Source: Chryseobacterium vaccae | Lineage (GTDB): Bacteria; Bacteroidota; Bacteroidia; Flavobacteriales; Weeksellaceae | Direction: 5' to 3' | DNA: 64,000 nt | NCBI RefSeq assembly: GCF_009602705.1 | Contig: NZ_VSWH01000001.1 | Coordinates: forward strand, 2,232,001 to 2,296,000 | Part shown: one piece after another, positions 1 to 8,429 of the stretch | Numbering within the stretch: position 1 is the stretch's first letter | Layout: the number at the start of each line of letters is the position of its first letter | The notes under the pieces: generated by a model | Databases searched by the model: none | What the model saw: the letters and a program-made list of their open reading frames with translations, nothing else | What the model was told of the DNA's origin: nothing | Program-made: the position numbers and the translations under genes

Positions 1-38
1 GTGATGAAATCCGTAAAAATATTAAATCTGAAAAATAA
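1..38 (+). CDS. C-terminal end of an upstream gene (partial)
   Basis: Frame 3 reads DEIRKNIKSEK and then a TAA at 36-38, five bases before the next gene starts. The charged, lysine-rich tail and tight spacing suggest the end of an upstream cistron in the same operon. Eleven residues are too few to identify a family, and the reading could be chance. Confidence 0.4.
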   Translation, partial: DEIRKNIKSEK

Positions 39-43
39 TAGAT

Positions 44-601
44 ATGAAAAAAGGACTCGCATTACTAAGTCTTGCTGCTTTTTCTTTTGGATCTGCTCAG
101 AAAGGCCCTCTCATCCTGAACAATTATTCCAAGTATGATTTTGAAGGATATATTATAGCCAGTAATTCTGATGGAGGCTGCTATCCGTTGGTTACTTCTG
201 CTGATCCCGACCTTGTTAAAATTCCTGCCGACTCTCATATGTACAACGGACATGAACTGAGATATAATGATTATCAGGATCAGTTTAACAATTCTTTATA
301 TCCTATGGCTGCCTGGTCTGTTATGTTATCAGCAACCAATACGACTACAATCCCATGGAATGATCCGTCTTTAAGTCTTGGAGGATTTATTTCCGACAAT
401 ACAAAGTGGGCTGCATCAAAGTTTGCCATGTATTATCCGGGAACCCATAACAATGCTCCTGACAACTTCGGAGGTACCGTATCTATTTTCAGCAACTGTT
501 ATAATACAACACCTAATTTCACTACTCCTTCAGGAAATATGGCAGAAATATTCACCATAGACGACGGAGTAACACTTTATACTTACATTCAGCTTTACTA
601 A
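44..601 (+). CDS. Secreted protein of unknown function, tandem paralogue 1
   Basis: This 185-residue protein starts with a Sec signal peptide (MKKGLALLSLAAFSFGSAQ, likely cut after SAQ), so the mature protein should be periplasmic or released. I do not recognise the family. It is clearly homologous to the next gene: both share NNYSKYDF near the mature N-terminus, a CYP motif, VKIPADSH, a DYQ.QF.NSLYP block, a WDDP/WNDP..GG.IS block and TTPSGN followed by AEIFTI near the end. Two cysteines (in GGCYPL and SNCYN) are kept in the paralogue and could form a disulfide. No T9SS sorting domain is visible. The two genes are 12 nt apart and should be co-transcribed. Confidence 0.85.
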   Translation: MKKGLALLSLAAFSFGSAQKGPLILNNYSKYDFEGYIIASNSDGGCYPLVTSADPDLVKIPADSHMYNGHELRYNDYQDQFNNSLYPMAAWSVMLSATNTTTIPWNDPSLSLGGFISDNTKWAASKFAMYYPGTHNNAPDNFGGTVSIFSNCYNTTPNFTTPSGNMAEIFTIDDGVTLYTYIQLY

Positions 602-613
602 AATGATTTACTC

Positions 614-1144
614 ATGAAGAAAGTTTTAATACTATCCGGGCTGGCAATGACTTCACTGGCTTACTCACAGGGAATACTTATTGTCAATAATTATTCGAAA
701 TATGATTTTTCCGGCACTTTGATAGCAGGAAGTACCTCAGCTGCTAATGGATGCTATCCAAGGGTTGGAAATACAGATATCGTTAAGATACCTGCTGATT
801 CCCATACAGGAAACGGAAAAGAACTTATGTATAAAGATTATCAATCTCAATTTACAAATTCCCTCTATCCTACAACTACCTGGGAAGTTTACCAGAATCC
901 CTTGAACCACACCGTAATGTCATGGGATGATCCAAATCTGGCACCCGGAGGTACAATTTCTACGACCACCCAATGGTATGCTACCAAATTCAGTACCTCA
1001 TTACTGGAGTTCCATGCTAATTTAGCATTAATCACCCCATGTAACCCTAATTCTATGGATACGTATACCACTCCTTCCGGTAACGAATTCGCAGAGATCT
1101 TTACCATTAACGGCACTACTTATCTACAGTTGTATTCACTTTAA
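614..1144 (+). CDS. Secreted protein of unknown function, tandem paralogue 2
   Basis: The 176-residue product has a signal peptide ending near AYSQ and is a diverged duplicate of the preceding gene. Blocks in common include NNYSKYDFSG, the CYPRV cysteine region, VKIPADSH.GNGKEL, DYQSQFTNSLYP, W..PNLAPGG.IS and TTPSGNEFAEIFTI. Both conserved cysteines are present (GCYP and PCNPN). The gene follows the first copy by 12 nt and is followed by a stem-loop with a U-tract at 1195-1220, so the pair seems to form the end of a transcript. Function is unknown; tandem duplication of a small secreted protein fits a surface-exposed or interaction role, but this is inference. Confidence 0.85.
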   Translation: MKKVLILSGLAMTSLAYSQGILIVNNYSKYDFSGTLIAGSTSAANGCYPRVGNTDIVKIPADSHTGNGKELMYKDYQSQFTNSLYPTTTWEVYQNPLNHTVMSWDDPNLAPGGTISTTTQWYATKFSTSLLEFHANLALITPCNPNSMDTYTTPSGNEFAEIFTINGTTYLQLYSL

Positions 1145-1194
1145 ACCTTACATTCATGATTTGTGGTCGTAAAGAATGCAGATCATTATCTATA

Positions 1195-1220
1195 AGGCCG
1201 GAATCAGTTCCGGTCTTTTT
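1195..1220 (+). terminator. Rho-independent terminator after the tandem paralogues
   Basis: A 9-bp stem (AGGCCGGAA with TTCCGGTCT, one G-T pair) and a four-base TCAG loop are followed by a run of T. It lies 50 nt after the second paralogue. Confidence 0.75.
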
Positions 1221-1278
1221 CAAGTAGCTGGAAGTTTGAAAAAAAGACATTTTATAAGGAAATGGGCCAGGAAAAATA

Positions 1279-1600
1279 CGAGAAAATCTATAAGCCGGAT
1301 TTTGTACTTCCGAAGAAGTGCCTGTTATTTATCTACATTTTACATTACTGCAAAATTTGAGCTGATTACCCCTCGGCTTTCAGGACGAGCCGCCCCTATT
1401 TTCATTGCTGAAAAGAACCGATATACTTATCATTGCACCACAAAGAGTTTACCTGGTTTCACTACAGCCGAACTGTACCTGCTTTCTGTTGCACTTGTCC
1501 TACCCTCACGGGTGACGGATGTTATCCGCTTTGCTGCTCTACGGTGTCCGGACTTTCCTACCTCCCGTAAAACGGGAAATCAACAAGCCGATTTTCTCGC
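1279..1600 (-). ncRNA. rnpB: RNase P RNA, bacterial class A
   Basis: On the minus strand the region reads as the catalytic RNA of RNase P, which trims 5' leaders from pre-tRNAs. The 5' part carries the conserved GAGG..GGAAAGTCCGGACACC block (plus-strand 1543-1564), followed by the GGGTAGGACAAGTGC-type segment and the GAAACCAGG-type segment. The 3' part ends with the conserved AATCCGGCTTATAG (plus-strand about 1288-1301). The outer P1 helix closes perfectly: CGAGAAAATC at 1279-1288 pairs with GATTTTCTCG at 1590-1599. The length of about 322 nt fits the class. An open frame at 1176-1688 on the other strand covers it and is not a gene. Exact ends are inferred from P1. Confidence 0.95.
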
Positions 1601-1605
1601 GAATG

Positions 1606-1613
1606 CAAAGATA
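1606..1613 (-). promoter_or_regulatory. -7 promoter box of rnpB
   Basis: TATCTTTG on the minus strand matches the flavobacterial TAnnTTTG consensus. It sits 6 nt before the deduced 5' end of the RNase P RNA, the spacing expected for a start at about 1600. No clear -33 TTG is visible. Confidence 0.65.
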
Positions 1614-1901
1614 CAGGATAATTTGAAAATACAGCCATGCTCTGATTTGAAAATTAAACTATTCTCAATTCATGATCAGAAGGTTTGAAGCTGGGAGCCG
1701 GAATAGGGAAGTTATAAAGATCATTAAGAATAACTGTTTATTTAACCCAAACTCAGATTAAATTAAAAACAGGAACGATATTTCAAAGATTTCTTTAATT
1801 ATTTTTATGAATTTCAACAAAAATTTTCAAATTTTCAAATTAAACCATTTTCAAATTAATAAATTACCGCATTATTATTATCTTCGTGCCATTATAAATT
1901 T
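1614..1901. other. Intergenic region before the ECF sigma gene with short direct repeats
   Basis: This AT-rich spacer separates the divergent rnpB and sigma-factor genes. It holds three direct copies of ATTTTCAAAT at 1823-1832, 1831-1840 and 1847-1856, starting 8 and 16 bp apart. A TATCTTCG at 1879-1886, one base off TAnnTTTG, could be the -7 box of the sigma gene. I see no ORF or RNA gene here. Confidence 0.5.
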
Positions 1902-2393
1902 ATGAGTTCAAGAGAAAAAGAATTTGCGCAGCTTATTAAAGATAATCAGGGCCTGATTATTAAAGTTTCGCGCTTGTACACCAATTCTCTCGAAGATGAA
2001 GAAGATCTTTTTCAGGAAATTGTTCTCCAGCTTTGGAGAAGTTATGATTCCTTTAAAGGAAACTCCAAAATTTCTACATGGATGTACCGTGTAGCCCTTA
2101 ATACAGCCATTACCCTTTTCCGGAAAAAAAGCAAAAGTCTTCCTACCAATGAACTGGACATTAACCATAAAGATTTTGTGGAAGATGATGATGAAAAACA
2201 GCAGCAGATCTCGCTTCTGTACACCGTAATCAAAACGTTACCGAATGTAGAAAGAGCAATTGTAATGATGTATCTTGACGACCTGCCCTATAAGGATATT
2301 GCAGAAAACCTTGGGATCACCGAGGTCAATGCCCGTGTGAAAATGAACAGATTAAAGAAAACCCTTAAAGAACAGATGGAAAAATATGCCTGA
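1902..2393 (+). CDS. ECF-type RNA polymerase sigma factor
   Basis: This 163-residue protein has the two-domain layout of extracytoplasmic-function sigma factors. Region 2 spans about residues 10-75 (LYTNSLEDEEDLFQEIVLQLW, then the STWMYRVALNTAI block that contacts the -10 element). Region 4 spans about 105-160 with the helix-turn-helix DLPYKDIAENLGITEVNARVKM. Its stop codon overlaps the start of the next gene by 8 nt, so expression is coupled. The partner is a membrane protein, which fits control by a membrane anti-sigma, although the partner lacks a recognisable zinc-binding anti-sigma domain. The regulon is not known. Confidence 0.92.
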   Translation: MSSREKEFAQLIKDNQGLIIKVSRLYTNSLEDEEDLFQEIVLQLWRSYDSFKGNSKISTWMYRVALNTAITLFRKKSKSLPTNELDINHKDFVEDDDEKQQQISLLYTVIKTLPNVERAIVMMYLDDLPYKDIAENLGITEVNARVKMNRLKKTLKEQMEKYA

Positions 2394-3060
2394 TTTTGAT
2401 TTAGATAGCTTTAAGAAAACATGGCAGGAGCAGCCTGTTCAGCCGAAATATGACAGCACCGAAATCCTTCAGATGCTGAACAGAAAATCACGTAATTATG
2501 TGAAATATATTTTCTGGATCAGTGTTGTTGAATTTTTATTCTTTTCTGTACTTGGAGTATTTTATTTTTTCCAGGGGGACGAATCTGACAGTTTCCGCAA
2601 AATTCTTGAAAAACTGGGAGCACAGGAATCTCCTGAACTGGAAAACAATTTCGACTTTGCTTATTTAGCCATTAAAATCATAGGCCTCATGATCACCGCT
2701 TATTTTGTTTTCAAATTCTACCAGAATTACCGTAAAATAAAAATAGAAGAAAACCTTAAAGGGTTGATTACACGAATTATCAAGTTTAAAAATACGGTGA
2801 ATGCTTTTATTCTGATCAGTATTGTTCTGCTTATAGCTTTTACTCTGGTTTTCTCGGCATTTATCTTTTATATTCTGAATTCCCAAAATATACAGCCTTC
2901 CAATTCTAACCTTGCGATTGTTATTATAGGAACCATTGTCAGTATGATTTTGTGCATACTGCTGATCTGGCTGTATTACAGACTTGTTTATGGTATTATC
3001 ATCCGGAAACTCGACAAAAATTTAAAACAGCTTAAAGAAATAGATTCTCAGGAAAATTAA
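2386..3060 (+). CDS. Membrane protein coupled to the ECF sigma factor (possible anti-sigma)
   Basis: The 224-residue product begins with a cytoplasmic segment of about 38 residues (DLDSFKKTWQEQPVQPKYD), followed by four hydrophobic stretches at about 40-62, 92-110, 135-163 and 172-198, and ends in a charged tail. It overlaps the sigma gene by 8 nt. Position and topology suggest it binds and restrains the sigma factor at the membrane. This is inferred from the operon; I see no zinc-binding HxxxCxxC motif. The N-terminal pattern recurs in Bacteroidetes proteins paired with ECF sigmas. Confidence 0.75.
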   Translation: MPDFDLDSFKKTWQEQPVQPKYDSTEILQMLNRKSRNYVKYIFWISVVEFLFFSVLGVFYFFQGDESDSFRKILEKLGAQESPELENNFDFAYLAIKIIGLMITAYFVFKFYQNYRKIKIEENLKGLITRIIKFKNTVNAFILISIVLLIAFTLVFSAFIFYILNSQNIQPSNSNLAIVIIGTIVSMILCILLIWLYYRLVYGIIIRKLDKNLKQLKEIDSQEN

Positions 3061-3120
3061 CTGGTATAGGCTCATAATTCAGGATTTATTCATTAATTTT
3101 ATTCCACCAAACCTTGAATT

Positions 3121-4746
3121 ATGCCATTATCTTATGTCTATGGGACTTCTGAGACTCCGCTATTGGGACAAACGATCGGAGGAAATCTTAAAAACACCGT
3201 TGAAAAATATCCCCGCCAGGAAGCATTAGTCTGTGTTCATCAGAATTACAGAGCAACTTATCAGGAATTTTATAATCAGACCACTGCTGTTGCAAAAGCA
3301 CTGATCTTTTTGGGAGCAAAAGCCGGAGACAGAATTGGTATCTGGTCTTCCAACCGCTATGAATGGGTGCTTCTACAATATGCCACTGCCCGTATCGGAA
3401 CCATTCTCGTGAATATTAATCCCGCCTATAGAACGCACGAGTTGACCTATGTCATCAACCAATCTGAGATACGGTTCATCTTTTCTTCATTAAGCTTTAA
3501 AAGCAGTAATTATAAAGAAATGGTGGAGTACGCCAAAGAAGTCTGCCCTTCTCTGGAACACGAAATATTTTTCGATGATAACTGGGAAGATTTTCTCAAC
3601 AACGGGCAGGATACTTCAGACGATACCCTGCACAGCTTTGAGGAACATGTACAGTTTGATGATCCTGTCAATATCCAATATACCTCCGGAACGACAGGTT
3701 TTCCGAAAGGAGTAACGCTTTCCCATCATAATATTCTTAATAATGGTTATTTTATTGGTATTCGTCTGAAATATTCATCAAAAGACCGGGTTTGTATTCC
3801 TGTTCCGTTTTATCACTGCTTCGGAATGGTGATCGGTAATATTTGCTGTACGGCCCATGGCGCCTGTATGGTGATTCCCAATGACAGTTTTGACCCGGAC
3901 CTTACTTTAAAAGCTGTTTCCGATGAAAAATGCACTTCTCTCTATGGAGTTCCTACCATGTTTATTGCAGAACTGGCTGTAAAAGATTTTAACACCTATG
4001 ATTTTTCAAGTCTGAGAACAGGAGTTATGGCAGGTTCAGTCTGTCCGCCGGAGATTATGAAAAAGGTTGAAAGCCTGATGAATATTAAAGAAATGAGCAT
4101 CTGCTACGGAATGACTGAAACCTCACCCGTTTCTACACAAACCCTGATTGGTACTCCTTTAGAAAAACAGGTAAGCACGGTAGGAACCGTTCAGGATCAT
4201 CTCGAAATAAAGATCATTGATGAAAACGGAAAGATTTTAAACCGGGGCGAGCATGGAGAACTCTGCACCAGAGGCTATTCTGTTATGCTGAAATACTGGA
4301 ATGATCCGGAAAATACCCGAAAAGTTCTGGATGATGCCCGCTGGATGCATACCGGAGATATGGCTGTAATGGATGATGACGGCTACATCACCATTTCCGG
4401 AAGGATCAAAGACCTGATTATCCGCGGTGGTGAAAATATTTCCCCTAAAGAAATTGAGGACTTTTTATATACCTACCCCAATATCCTCGATGTCCAAATC
4501 ATTGGAGTTCCCAGTGAAAAATTCGGAGAAGAAGTTATGGCGTGGATCAAAATCAGAAAAGGTTTTGAGGTGACCGAATCCGAACTTCTGGAATACTGTA
4601 AAGGAAGAATTGCCCATTATAAAGTCCCGAAATACTGGAAATTTGTGGATGAATTCCCGATGACCATCTCCGGAAAAATACGAAAAGTTGAAATGCGGGA
4701 AATTTCGATGAAAGAACTGGGACTGGATGGTTTTAAACGGTCGTAA
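3121..4746 (+). CDS. AMP-binding acyl-CoA synthetase (fatty-acid ligase type)
   Basis: This 541-residue enzyme of the ANL superfamily should activate a fatty acid with ATP and attach it to CoA. The P-loop-like signature YTSGTTGFPKGV lies at about residues 187-198, the adenylate-binding YGMTETSP near 335, the WMHTGDMAVMDDDGY motif near 418, the GRIKDLIIRGGENISP hinge near 430, and the catalytic lysine in PMTISGKIRK close to the C-terminus. Length and motifs match medium/long-chain acyl-CoA synthetases of the FadD group; the exact chain length cannot be read from sequence. A TAATTTTA at 3092-3099 resembles a -7 box. The gene converges on rpoN across a repeat-bearing spacer. Confidence 0.9.
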   Translation: MPLSYVYGTSETPLLGQTIGGNLKNTVEKYPRQEALVCVHQNYRATYQEFYNQTTAVAKALIFLGAKAGDRIGIWSSNRYEWVLLQYATARIGTILVNINPAYRTHELTYVINQSEIRFIFSSLSFKSSNYKEMVEYAKEVCPSLEHEIFFDDNWEDFLNNGQDTSDDTLHSFEEHVQFDDPVNIQYTSGTTGFPKGVTLSHHNILNNGYFIGIRLKYSSKDRVCIPVPFYHCFGMVIGNICCTAHGACMVIPNDSFDPDLTLKAVSDEKCTSLYGVPTMFIAELAVKDFNTYDFSSLRTGVMAGSVCPPEIMKKVESLMNIKEMSICYGMTETSPVSTQTLIGTPLEKQVSTVGTVQDHLEIKIIDENGKILNRGEHGELCTRGYSVMLKYWNDPENTRKVLDDARWMHTGDMAVMDDDGYITISGRIKDLIIRGGENISPKEIEDFLYTYPNILDVQIIGVPSEKFGEEVMAWIKIRKGFEVTESELLEYCKGRIAHYKVPKYWKFVDEFPMTISGKIRKVEMREISMKELGLDGFKRS

Positions 4747-5246
4747 TACCCAGCAATTCTCTCTGATTCTGATACTTTTTATAGGTTTTGGCTAAAGCCA
4801 ATGGATTGTCTTTTTATTTAGGCGGGCTTTAGCCCGCCTCTATTGAATAAATTCTACAGAATACATTAAAAGATTTTTCAGAAGAGATTGTTTTGGATGT
4901 TTTTTATGACAGATTTTGCGGGTTGAACAGATCTATTCTCACCCAATAAAAATCGTAGATTTTTATTCTTTTATGAACTTCTATGCGTGAAGCTTTAAAC
5001 TTAAAAATTTAAGGTGTTAAATTCTCTTGTGTCTTTTGTGGTTTTAAAAATTCATTGCACGGGTTTCCCACAGATAGCTCAGATTTACACAGATTGCTGT
5101 AGTATATTCTGTTGAAAACCTTTGGTTTTCTTGCGCCTTAAAAACAGTTAGCTATTAAAAACATTGCGGTATTGCGTTTGCCAACATTCAGAACATTATT
5201 TTTTTATTACTCTGTAAAATTGACATAAACCCGGAGTACAATAATA
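4747..5246. other. Intergenic spacer holding dispersed repeat copy A
   Basis: The 530-nt spacer between convergent genes holds no plausible ORF. From about 4788 it contains a small palindrome (TTGGCTAAAGCCAA), then a perfect hairpin GGCGGGCTTTAGCCCGCC at 4821-4838, then the body of a dispersed repeat up to about 5099. Confidence 0.7.
4816..5099 (+). repeat. Dispersed intergenic repeat, copy A
   Basis: About 284 bp shared with copies at 53731-53966 (same orientation) and 40581-40722 (reverse, partial). Landmarks in order are ATTTAGGCGG plus hairpin, CTCTATTG, CAGATC, a TCGTAGATTT block, TTCTTTTATG, an AAGGTGTT block, TCTTTTGTGG, and TTTCCCACAGAT..CTCAGATT. It has no coding capacity, no obvious terminal inverted repeats and no target duplication that I can see. 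Confidence 0.75.
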
Positions 5247-5271
5247 AAGGCTGTCTTTTGAGGACAGCCTT
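5247..5271 (-). terminator. Probable terminator of rpoN
   Basis: A perfect 9-bp stem (AAGGCTGTC/GACAGCCTT) with a 7-nt loop lies 8 nt past the rpoN stop. On the minus strand it is followed by a weak TTTATT tract. Confidence 0.65.
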
Positions 5272-5278
5272 ATGTATT

Positions 5279-6742
5279 TTAAAGTTCTTTTCTTAATCTC
5301 GCTACCGGAATATTGAGCTGTTCACGGTATTTGGCGATGGTTCTTCTGGCGATGTTGTACCCCTGTTCTTTAAGGATCACTACCAGCGCATCATCTGTAA
5401 GCGGTTTTCTCTTATTCTCTTTATCAATAACCTCCTGAAGGTGGGTTTTAATTTCTTTGGTAGAAACTTCTTCACCATCATCATTGGTAAGGCTGTCTGA
5501 GAAAAGGTCTTTCAGATAAATAATTCCATTTGGTGTATCGGCATATTTGCTTTTTACCACTCTTGAAATGGTAGAAATATCGAATCCGGTAATGTCTGCA
5601 ACATCTTTCAGGATCATTGGTTTAAGAGATTTCTCGTCACCCGTGATGAAATAGTCCTTCTGGAACTTTACAATAGCTGTAATCGTCTGAAGAAGGGTAT
5701 TCTGACGCTGATTAATCGCATCAATATACCATTTGGCAGCATCAAGCTTTTGCTTGATAAACAGTGCCGCCTGTTTGTGCTCAGAAGAGTTTTTATCGTG
5801 TGAATAAGTCGTCAGAATGTCTTTGTATTCTTCAGAAACTCTTAAAGTAGGTGCATTTTTGCTGTTCAGCATAGGGATAACCAAGCCGTCTTTCACCTGG
5901 ATCACAAAATCCGGAATAATTTCCTGATTAATCGTGATGGTCTGGGTATCAAAATTCCCGCCTACTTTCGGAGACAATTTGGAGATCTCCTCCAGGGCAT
6001 CTTTAAGATCTTCTTCTTCAATATCATATTTCTGGATGATCTTATTATAGTGCTTGTTGGTAAGGGCATCAAACTGATGTCTCAGAATATTGGCAGCTAA
6101 AGAAACTGCTTTATCAGAGCTTACTTTCTTTTCGATCTGAAGCAGAAGACATTCCTGAAGTCCGCGTGCGCCAACGCCTGGCGGATCCAGTTTCTGAACA
6201 TAGTTTTCCAGAATATCATCCACTTTTTCTTTGGTAGTATAGATTCCCTGTGAAAATGCAAGATCGTCCACAATAGATTTGATTTCTCTTCTCAGATATC
6301 CATCTGTATCAAGGTTTCCAATGATATATTCAGCAATTTTCAGATCTTCTTCACTGATGTTGATCAGATGAATCTGCTCCGTCAGATAATCATACAGCGA
6401 TTGTCCTTCTGTCAGAAGGCTTTCGTTATCAAATTCCTCGTCATCCGGAGAATAGTTGCTGGATGCTGTTTTATAGCTGGGTTCGTCGTCATAAAGATAC
6501 TCGTTAACATCAAAATCTGTTTCAATGCTTTCCGTACCTTCATCCTGATAGGCTTCTTCCAGAGAAGAATAATCATCTTCTTTAGAATCTTCTTTTACAA
6601 TTTCCAAAGCAGGATTCTCTTCAAGCTCTCTTTCCAGCTCCTCTTCAAATTCCAGGGTATGCAGCTGTATAAGCTTCATCAGCTGGATCTGCTGAGGAGC
6701 AAGCTTCTGTCCTAATTTGAGTTGTAAGTGTTGTTTAAGCAT
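5279..6742 (-). CDS. rpoN: RNA polymerase sigma-54 factor
   Basis: The 487-residue protein is sigma-54, which directs RNA polymerase to -24/-12 promoters and needs an AAA+ activator to open them. The Gln/Leu-rich region I is at the N-terminus (LKLGQKLAPQQIQLMKLIQL), followed by an acidic region II at about 40-110, then the core-binding domain. The C-terminal DNA-binding part has a helix-turn-helix (DITGFDISTISRVVKSKYA) and the RpoN box in ARRTIAKYREQLNIPVARLR just before the end. Length is normal. It appears monocistronic between a 14-bp terminator stem upstream and a weaker one downstream. A TAAATTCG at 6776-6783 may be a weak -7 box. No sigma-54 activator is encoded in the window. Confidence 0.96.
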   Translation of the reverse strand: MLKQHLQLKLGQKLAPQQIQLMKLIQLHTLEFEEELERELEENPALEIVKEDSKEDDYSSLEEAYQDEGTESIETDFDVNEYLYDDEPSYKTASSNYSPDDEEFDNESLLTEGQSLYDYLTEQIHLINISEEDLKIAEYIIGNLDTDGYLRREIKSIVDDLAFSQGIYTTKEKVDDILENYVQKLDPPGVGARGLQECLLLQIEKKVSSDKAVSLAANILRHQFDALTNKHYNKIIQKYDIEEEDLKDALEEISKLSPKVGGNFDTQTITINQEIIPDFVIQVKDGLVIPMLNSKNAPTLRVSEEYKDILTTYSHDKNSSEHKQAALFIKQKLDAAKWYIDAINQRQNTLLQTITAIVKFQKDYFITGDEKSLKPMILKDVADITGFDISTISRVVKSKYADTPNGIIYLKDLFSDSLTNDDGEEVSTKEIKTHLQEVIDKENKRKPLTDDALVVILKEQGYNIARRTIAKYREQLNIPVARLRKEL

Positions 6743-6860
6743 ATTTGTATTTGTGTTTTAACATAACATATTCCACGAATTTAATAAATTTATTTGATAA
6801 AAAACACCCCTAGCATGATTTTTGCTGTATACTTTCCTAGATAATAAACTATAAAAAAAT

Positions 6861-6895
6861 AAAAAAGCCTTAATTTTTACATTAAGGCTTTTTTT
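6861..6895 (-). terminator. Strong, symmetric terminator after asnS
   Basis: A perfect 14-bp stem (AAAAAAGCCTTAAT with ATTAAGGCTTTTTT) and a 6-nt loop lie 7 nt past the asnS stop. It has A- and T-runs on both sides, so it could work in either direction. It insulates rpoN from asnS. Confidence 0.9.
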
Positions 6896-6901
6896 ATTCG
6901 T

Positions 6902-8350
6902 CTAGAACTCAGCGTTCTTCGGCGTTCTTGGAAAAGGAATTACGTCTCTGATATTCGTCATTCCTGTTACGAAAAGAATAAGTCTTTCCAATCCTAATCC
7001 AAACCCGGCATGTGGCACAGAACCGAATTTACGGGTATCAAGATACCACCAAAGTTCGTGCTCATCCACGTGCATATCTGCCATTTTCTGTTTTAGTACG
7101 TCTAATCTGGCCTCTCTTTCGGAACCTCCGATGATTTCTCCGATTCCCGGGAAAAGGACATCCATTGCAGCAACGGTCTTGTTATCATCATTCAGTTTCA
7201 TGTAGAATGCTTTGATTTCCTTCGGATAATCGAATAATACTACCGGGCACTCAAAGTGTTTTTCTACCAGATATCTTTCATGCTCAGACTGAAGATCTGT
7301 TCCCCATTGTTCAACAGGATACACAAATTTTCCTTTTTTATTTTCTTTAGAGTTCAACAGGATCTCAATAGCTTCTGTATAGCTTACACGCTTGAAACGC
7401 TTGGTAATTACATTCTCAAGTTTTTCTATCAGTCCTTCTTTCGCTCTTTCTTTTTCCGGTTTTGATTTTTGTTCTTCTTCAAAACGTTTGTCAAGGAATT
7501 CAAGATCGTCTTTACAGTTGTCAAGAACGTATTGGATCACATATTTCAGGAAGTCTTCTGCCAGATCAATGTTGTCTTCAAGGTTGTTGAAAGCTACTTC
7601 AGGCTCAATCATCCAGAACTCTGCAAGGTGTCTTGTCGTGTTTGAATTTTCTGCACGGAAAGTAGGTCCGAAAGTATAAATTCTTCCCAATCCCATTGCG
7701 GCAGTTTCTCCTTCAAGCTGTCCGGAAACCGTTAAGTTGGTTTTTTTACCGAAGAAATCCTGTGAGAAATCAATTTCACCGTCTTCCGTTCTTGGCATAT
7801 TGTTAAGATCGAAGTTGGTCACTCCGAACATTTCTCCAGCTCCTTCAGCATCAGCTCCTGTAATAACCGGAGTGTTGATATAGAAAAACTGGTTTTTGTT
7901 AAAGAATGAATGTACTGCAAAACTTACCGCGTGACGGATTCTGAAAACAGCTCCAAATACATTGGTTCTGAATCTCAAATGCGCCTGTTCACGAAGCTTT
8001 TCTAAGCTGTGTTTTTTCGGCTGCAAAATAGTACTCTGCAATTCTTCTGTAAAGTTATCTCCTAAAATAATGATCTTTTTAGCAATAATTTCCACAGATT
8101 GTCCGGCGCCCTGACTTTCCACCACTTCTCCTACAACTTTAAGAGATGAAGCTGTACTGATCTTTTTGATAAGCTCTTCATCAAAGTTTTCGAAATCAAC
8201 AACAATCTGCAAATTATTAATCGTAGAACCATCATTTAGGGCAATAAAGCGATTAGCACGGAATGTTCTTACCCATCCGTAAACTGTAATGTCATGATGT
8301 AATACTTTCTTGTAATCCTGTAGGATTTCTTTAATCGTCTGCTTTTTCAT
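6902..8350 (-). CDS. asnS: Asparaginyl-tRNA synthetase
   Basis: The 482-residue class IIb synthetase charges tRNA-Asn with asparagine in the cytoplasm. An N-terminal OB-fold anticodon-binding domain covers about residues 15-115 ([20 protein letters not shown]). The catalytic domain follows with motif 2 ([25 protein letters not shown]) and motif 3 ([17 protein letters not shown]) near the C-terminus. The DVIPFPRTP ending is characteristic. An acidic/basic insertion at about 280-320 ([16 protein letters not shown]) is common in Bacteroidetes AsnRS. The gene has its own promoter and terminator. No attenuator is visible in its short leader, unlike tyrS. Confidence 0.96.
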   Translation of the reverse strand: MKKQTIKEILQDYKKVLHHDITVYGWVRTFRANRFIALNDGSTINNLQIVVDFENFDEELIKKISTASSLKVVGEVVESQGAGQSVEIIAKKIIILGDNFTEELQSTILQPKKHSLEKLREQAHLRFRTNVFGAVFRIRHAVSFAVHSFFNKNQFFYINTPVITGADAEGAGEMFGVTNFDLNNMPRTEDGEIDFSQDFFGKKTNLTVSGQLEGETAAMGLGRIYTFGPTFRAENSNTTRHLAEFWMIEPEVAFNNLEDNIDLAEDFLKYVIQYVLDNCKDDLEFLDKRFEEEQKSKPEKERAKEGLIEKLENVITKRFKRVSYTEAIEILLNSKENKKGKFVYPVEQWGTDLQSEHERYLVEKHFECPVVLFDYPKEIKAFYMKLNDDNKTVAAMDVLFPGIGEIIGGSEREARLDVLKQKMADMHVDEHELWWYLDTRKFGSVPHAGFGLGLERLILFVTGMTNIRDVIPFPRTPKNAEF

Positions 8351-8388
8351 TTGTTGATGATAAATTTTTGTATAAAAATTAATGTTTG

Positions 8389-8396
8389 CAAAGTTA
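8389..8396 (-). promoter_or_regulatory. -7 box of asnS
   Basis: TAACTTTG on the minus strand matches TAnnTTTG and predicts a leader of about 30-35 nt. It begins right behind the upstream terminator at 8397-8429, so terminator and promoter are fused back to back. Confidence 0.65.
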
Positions 8397-8429
8397 CAAA
8401 AAAACAGCGCAATTTGATGATTGCGCTGT
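8397..8429 (-). terminator. Minus-strand terminator upstream of asnS
   Basis: A perfect 10-bp stem ACAGCGCAAT/ATTGCGCTGT with a 6-nt loop is followed on the minus strand by seven T residues. It must end a transcript coming from above 8430. It resembles the terminator at 10634-10665 in stem, U-tract and the following GTAACTT. Confidence 0.8.

Noticed and set aside
1176..1688. 170-residue plus-strand open frame as a gene
   Set aside because: It overlaps the complete RNase P RNA gene on the minus strand, whose conserved core and P1 helix explain the sequence; the frame has no family match or promoter.
4821..4838. GC-rich hairpin as terminator of the acyl-CoA synthetase gene
   Set aside because: It has no U-tract in either direction and is part of a repeat found elsewhere.
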